In this document: positions 21,780 through 23,161 of the stretch, piece by piece
How positions within the stretch are numbered: position 1 is the stretch's first letter
How the letters are laid out: every line of letters starts with the position of its first letter
NCBI GenBank assembly: GCA_024691265.1
Contig: JAILNT010000076.1
Coordinates: 1 to 23,161 of the forward strand
DNA length: 23,161 bases
From: Treponema sp.
GTDB taxonomy: Bacteria > Spirochaetota > Spirochaetia > Treponematales > Treponemataceae
Direction: 5' to 3'
Made by a program: the position numbers and the translations under genes
Notes under the pieces: generated by a model
Databases searched by the model: none
What the model was told of the DNA's origin: nothing
What the model saw: only the letters and a program-made list of their open reading frames with translations

Positions 21780-21808
21780 ATTATAACAAAAAAAGCATGG
21801 CTATGCTA
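21780..21808 (-). promoter_or_regulatory. Candidate promoter of lepB
   Basis: A perfect TATAAT (21785-21780, minus strand) lies ten bases before the lepB ATG, giving a leader of about three bases. No good -35 is visible at 16-18 bases. Confidence 0.4.
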
Positions 21809-21817
21809 TATACGCTG

Positions 21818-21846
21818 TAGCAGATATATTTTTTTTACGCTATACT
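21818..21846 (+). promoter_or_regulatory. Candidate promoter of thiI
   Basis: TATACT (21841-21846) lies eight bases before the thiI ATG, so the transcript should start at or within two bases of the start codon. No Shine-Dalgarno is present. The -35 is weak (GTAGCA at 18 bases). Confidence 0.4.
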
Positions 21847-21854
21847 TCTAGCCT

Positions 21855-23093
21855 ATGACTGTTACATATTTAGGCAAAGTCGGAGAACTTACATTAAAGG
21901 GAAGTAATATTAAAGAATTTGAAAAGAAGCTTGTTGCAAATGCAAAGCTCGCCCTTGGTTCTGTAGACGCAGAAGTACAAATCCGTTCAGGCCGTCTTTA
22001 TATAGATTGTGCTGAAGAAGCATGTGAAGCTGTAGAATTTGCTCTATCTCACTTATTAGGTATTACCGGCTGGGCAAAAACTACTGTTTGCGAAAAAACA
22101 ATGGATTCTATAAAGCAGGCTGTAATGCAAGAAGCTCTAAAGGCAAAAGACAGAGGCTGCAAAACTTTTAAGATAGAATCACGCAGGAGTGACAAAAGTT
22201 TTCCTCTTAATTCTTATGAAATTAATTGTGAAGCTGCGGGCGATATTTTTGATAATAATATTATGGCAGTTGATGTTCATAAGCCTGATGTAATAATTAC
22301 TGTTGAAGTCAGAGAAAGATGCTTTGTATATTCAAACAGTGAAAAAGGCAGACGAGGTCTTCCTGTAACAACAAGTGGAAAAGGTCTTTTACTTCTTTCA
22401 GGAGGAATTGATAGCCCTGTTGCCGGTTACAGAATGATGAGAAGAGGCATGAAAGTTGAATGCGTTTATTATCATTCTTATCCTTATACTAGTGAGCAGG
22501 CTCAGCAGAAAGTTGAAAAGCTTGCTGAAATCTTAGGTAACTATGGACTTGATACACATTTGAATGTTATTCCTTTTACAGATGTTCAAATGCAGATTAA
22601 AGCAAAAGCTCCTGTTGCCTATAGTACTTTAATGTTAAGAATGTGCATGATGAAAGTTGCTAATCTTCTTGCAAAAAGGATTGGAGCTGATTGTATCATT
22701 ACAGGAGAAAGCTTAGGACAAGTTGCAAGTCAGACTATTCAAAACATGACTGTAACAGAATCTTGTTGTGAATATCCTTTACTCCGCCCTCTAGTAGGCT
22801 TAGACAAGGAAGAAATCATTGCAACAGCAGAAGAAATAGGTTCTTATGAAACTTCAATTTTACCTTATGAAGATTGCTGTGTATTATTCAGCCCTAAGCA
22901 CCCAGTTCTCAGAGCAAGTGTAGAAGAAGCCCAGCAGATTTATAAAGATATGCAGATAGACGAGCTTATACAAAAGTCATTTGATGAAAGAAAAGTAATC
23001 TGGTTTTCTGCTCATAATTACATTGCAAAGAATTTCGGAGGCAATGAAGCTAAGCTTCAGAAAGATTATTTTGCAGATGGTGACTATAAATAA
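21855..23093 (+). CDS. thiI: ThiI, tRNA 4-thiouridine synthetase
   Basis: ThiI adenylates U8 of tRNA and installs sulfur, giving 4-thiouridine. In some bacteria it also supplies sulfur for the thiamin thiazole. The 412-residue protein has an N-terminal ferredoxin-like domain, a THUMP domain at about 58-163, and the PP-loop SGGIDSP at 182-188 within LLLLSGGIDSPVAGYRMMRR. The adenylation-domain motifs GESLGQVASQT (284-294) and EDCCVLFSPKHP (339-350) follow, the latter with the conserved cysteine. The C-terminal rhodanese domain of the E. coli enzyme (482 residues) is absent, as in Bacillus-type ThiI. Sulfur must therefore come from another carrier, and a thiamin role is less certain. It is divergent from lepB with 85 bases between. 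The last 68 bases of the window after it show no further gene. Confidence 0.96.
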   Translation: MTVTYLGKVGELTLKGSNIKEFEKKLVANAKLALGSVDAEVQIRSGRLYIDCAEEACEAVEFALSHLLGITGWAKTTVCEKTMDSIKQAVMQEALKAKDRGCKTFKIESRRSDKSFPLNSYEINCEAAGDIFDNNIMAVDVHKPDVIITVEVRERCFVYSNSEKGRRGLPVTTSGKGLLLLSGGIDSPVAGYRMMRRGMKVECVYYHSYPYTSEQAQQKVEKLAEILGNYGLDTHLNVIPFTDVQMQIKAKAPVAYSTLMLRMCMMKVANLLAKRIGADCIITGESLGQVASQTIQNMTVTESCCEYPLLRPLVGLDKEEIIATAEEIGSYETSILPYEDCCVLFSPKHPVLRASVEEAQQIYKDMQIDELIQKSFDERKVIWFSAHNYIAKNFGGNEAKLQKDYFADGDYK

Positions 23094-23161
23094 TAACCAT
23101 CTAAATAATTTTATAGTTAAATAAAAAAGAGGTCTGTTACTTGATAACTTTAGTATCTAAG

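Noticed and set aside
1..23161. CRISPR array, insertion sequence or defence system
   Set aside because: No regularly spaced repeats, no transposase and no restriction, toxin or nuclease-type genes were found; the non-housekeeping genes are mostly flagellar.
23094..23161. A gene or terminator in the last 68 bases
   Set aside because: Only AT-rich sequence with a weak GTTA/TAAC pairing on the minus strand; too little sequence to support a call.

Overview
The window looks like chromosome from a host-associated Treponema (Spirochaetota). It carries two FlaB-type core flagellins with an intact flgN-flgK-flgL-fliW-csrA operon and a flaG-fliD-PilZ cluster, in AT-rich DNA with a strong lysine/glutamate/isoleucine bias. 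The gene order flaB, flaG, fliD, unknown, PilZ matches the order I recall from treponemes. No species assignment is possible from the sequence alone.

Region 1 (1-6668, minus strand) is the filament module. Reading along the minus strand: flagellin flaB (6468-5608), a second flaB (5199-4345), flaG, fliD (filament cap), an unrecognised 200-residue protein, and a membrane-anchored PilZ (cyclic-di-GMP) protein that runs off the left edge. Each flaB has its own sigma-28-like promoter and its own intrinsic terminator. The ribosome-binding site of each flaB looks like a CsrA target.

Region 2 (6669-11144, minus strand) is a housekeeping stretch: rdgB (dITP/XTP pyrophosphatase), a divergent sigma-factor-like protein whose start region can fold into a long hairpin, a DHH/DHHA1 phosphoesterase (NrnA type), a small secreted protein, and ornithine carbamoyltransferase.

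Region 3 (11145-15985, minus strand) is the hook-filament junction operon: flgN (chaperone), flgK, flgL, fliW, csrA. It is driven by a sigma-28-like promoter and closed by a strong terminator. FliW and CsrA are the known partner-switch pair for flagellin translation, so the regulators and their likely flagellin mRNA targets lie in the same window.

Region 4 (16026-23161) holds tRNA-Arg and tRNA-His (minus, with a clear sigma-70 promoter and a terminator), a lone protein resembling a phage head-tail connector, secA (plus), an unusually large signal peptidase I (minus), and thiI (plus) divergent from it. SecA and signal peptidase, both parts of the Sec export route, converge on a shared bidirectional terminator.

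I did not find an undescribed defence system, CRISPR array, transposon or prophage. The most interesting unexplained items are the sigma-like protein with its start-codon hairpin, the CsrA-like sites and leader structures on the flagellin mRNAs, several genes that appear to be transcribed without a leader, the 593-residue signal peptidase, and the solitary phage-connector-like gene.
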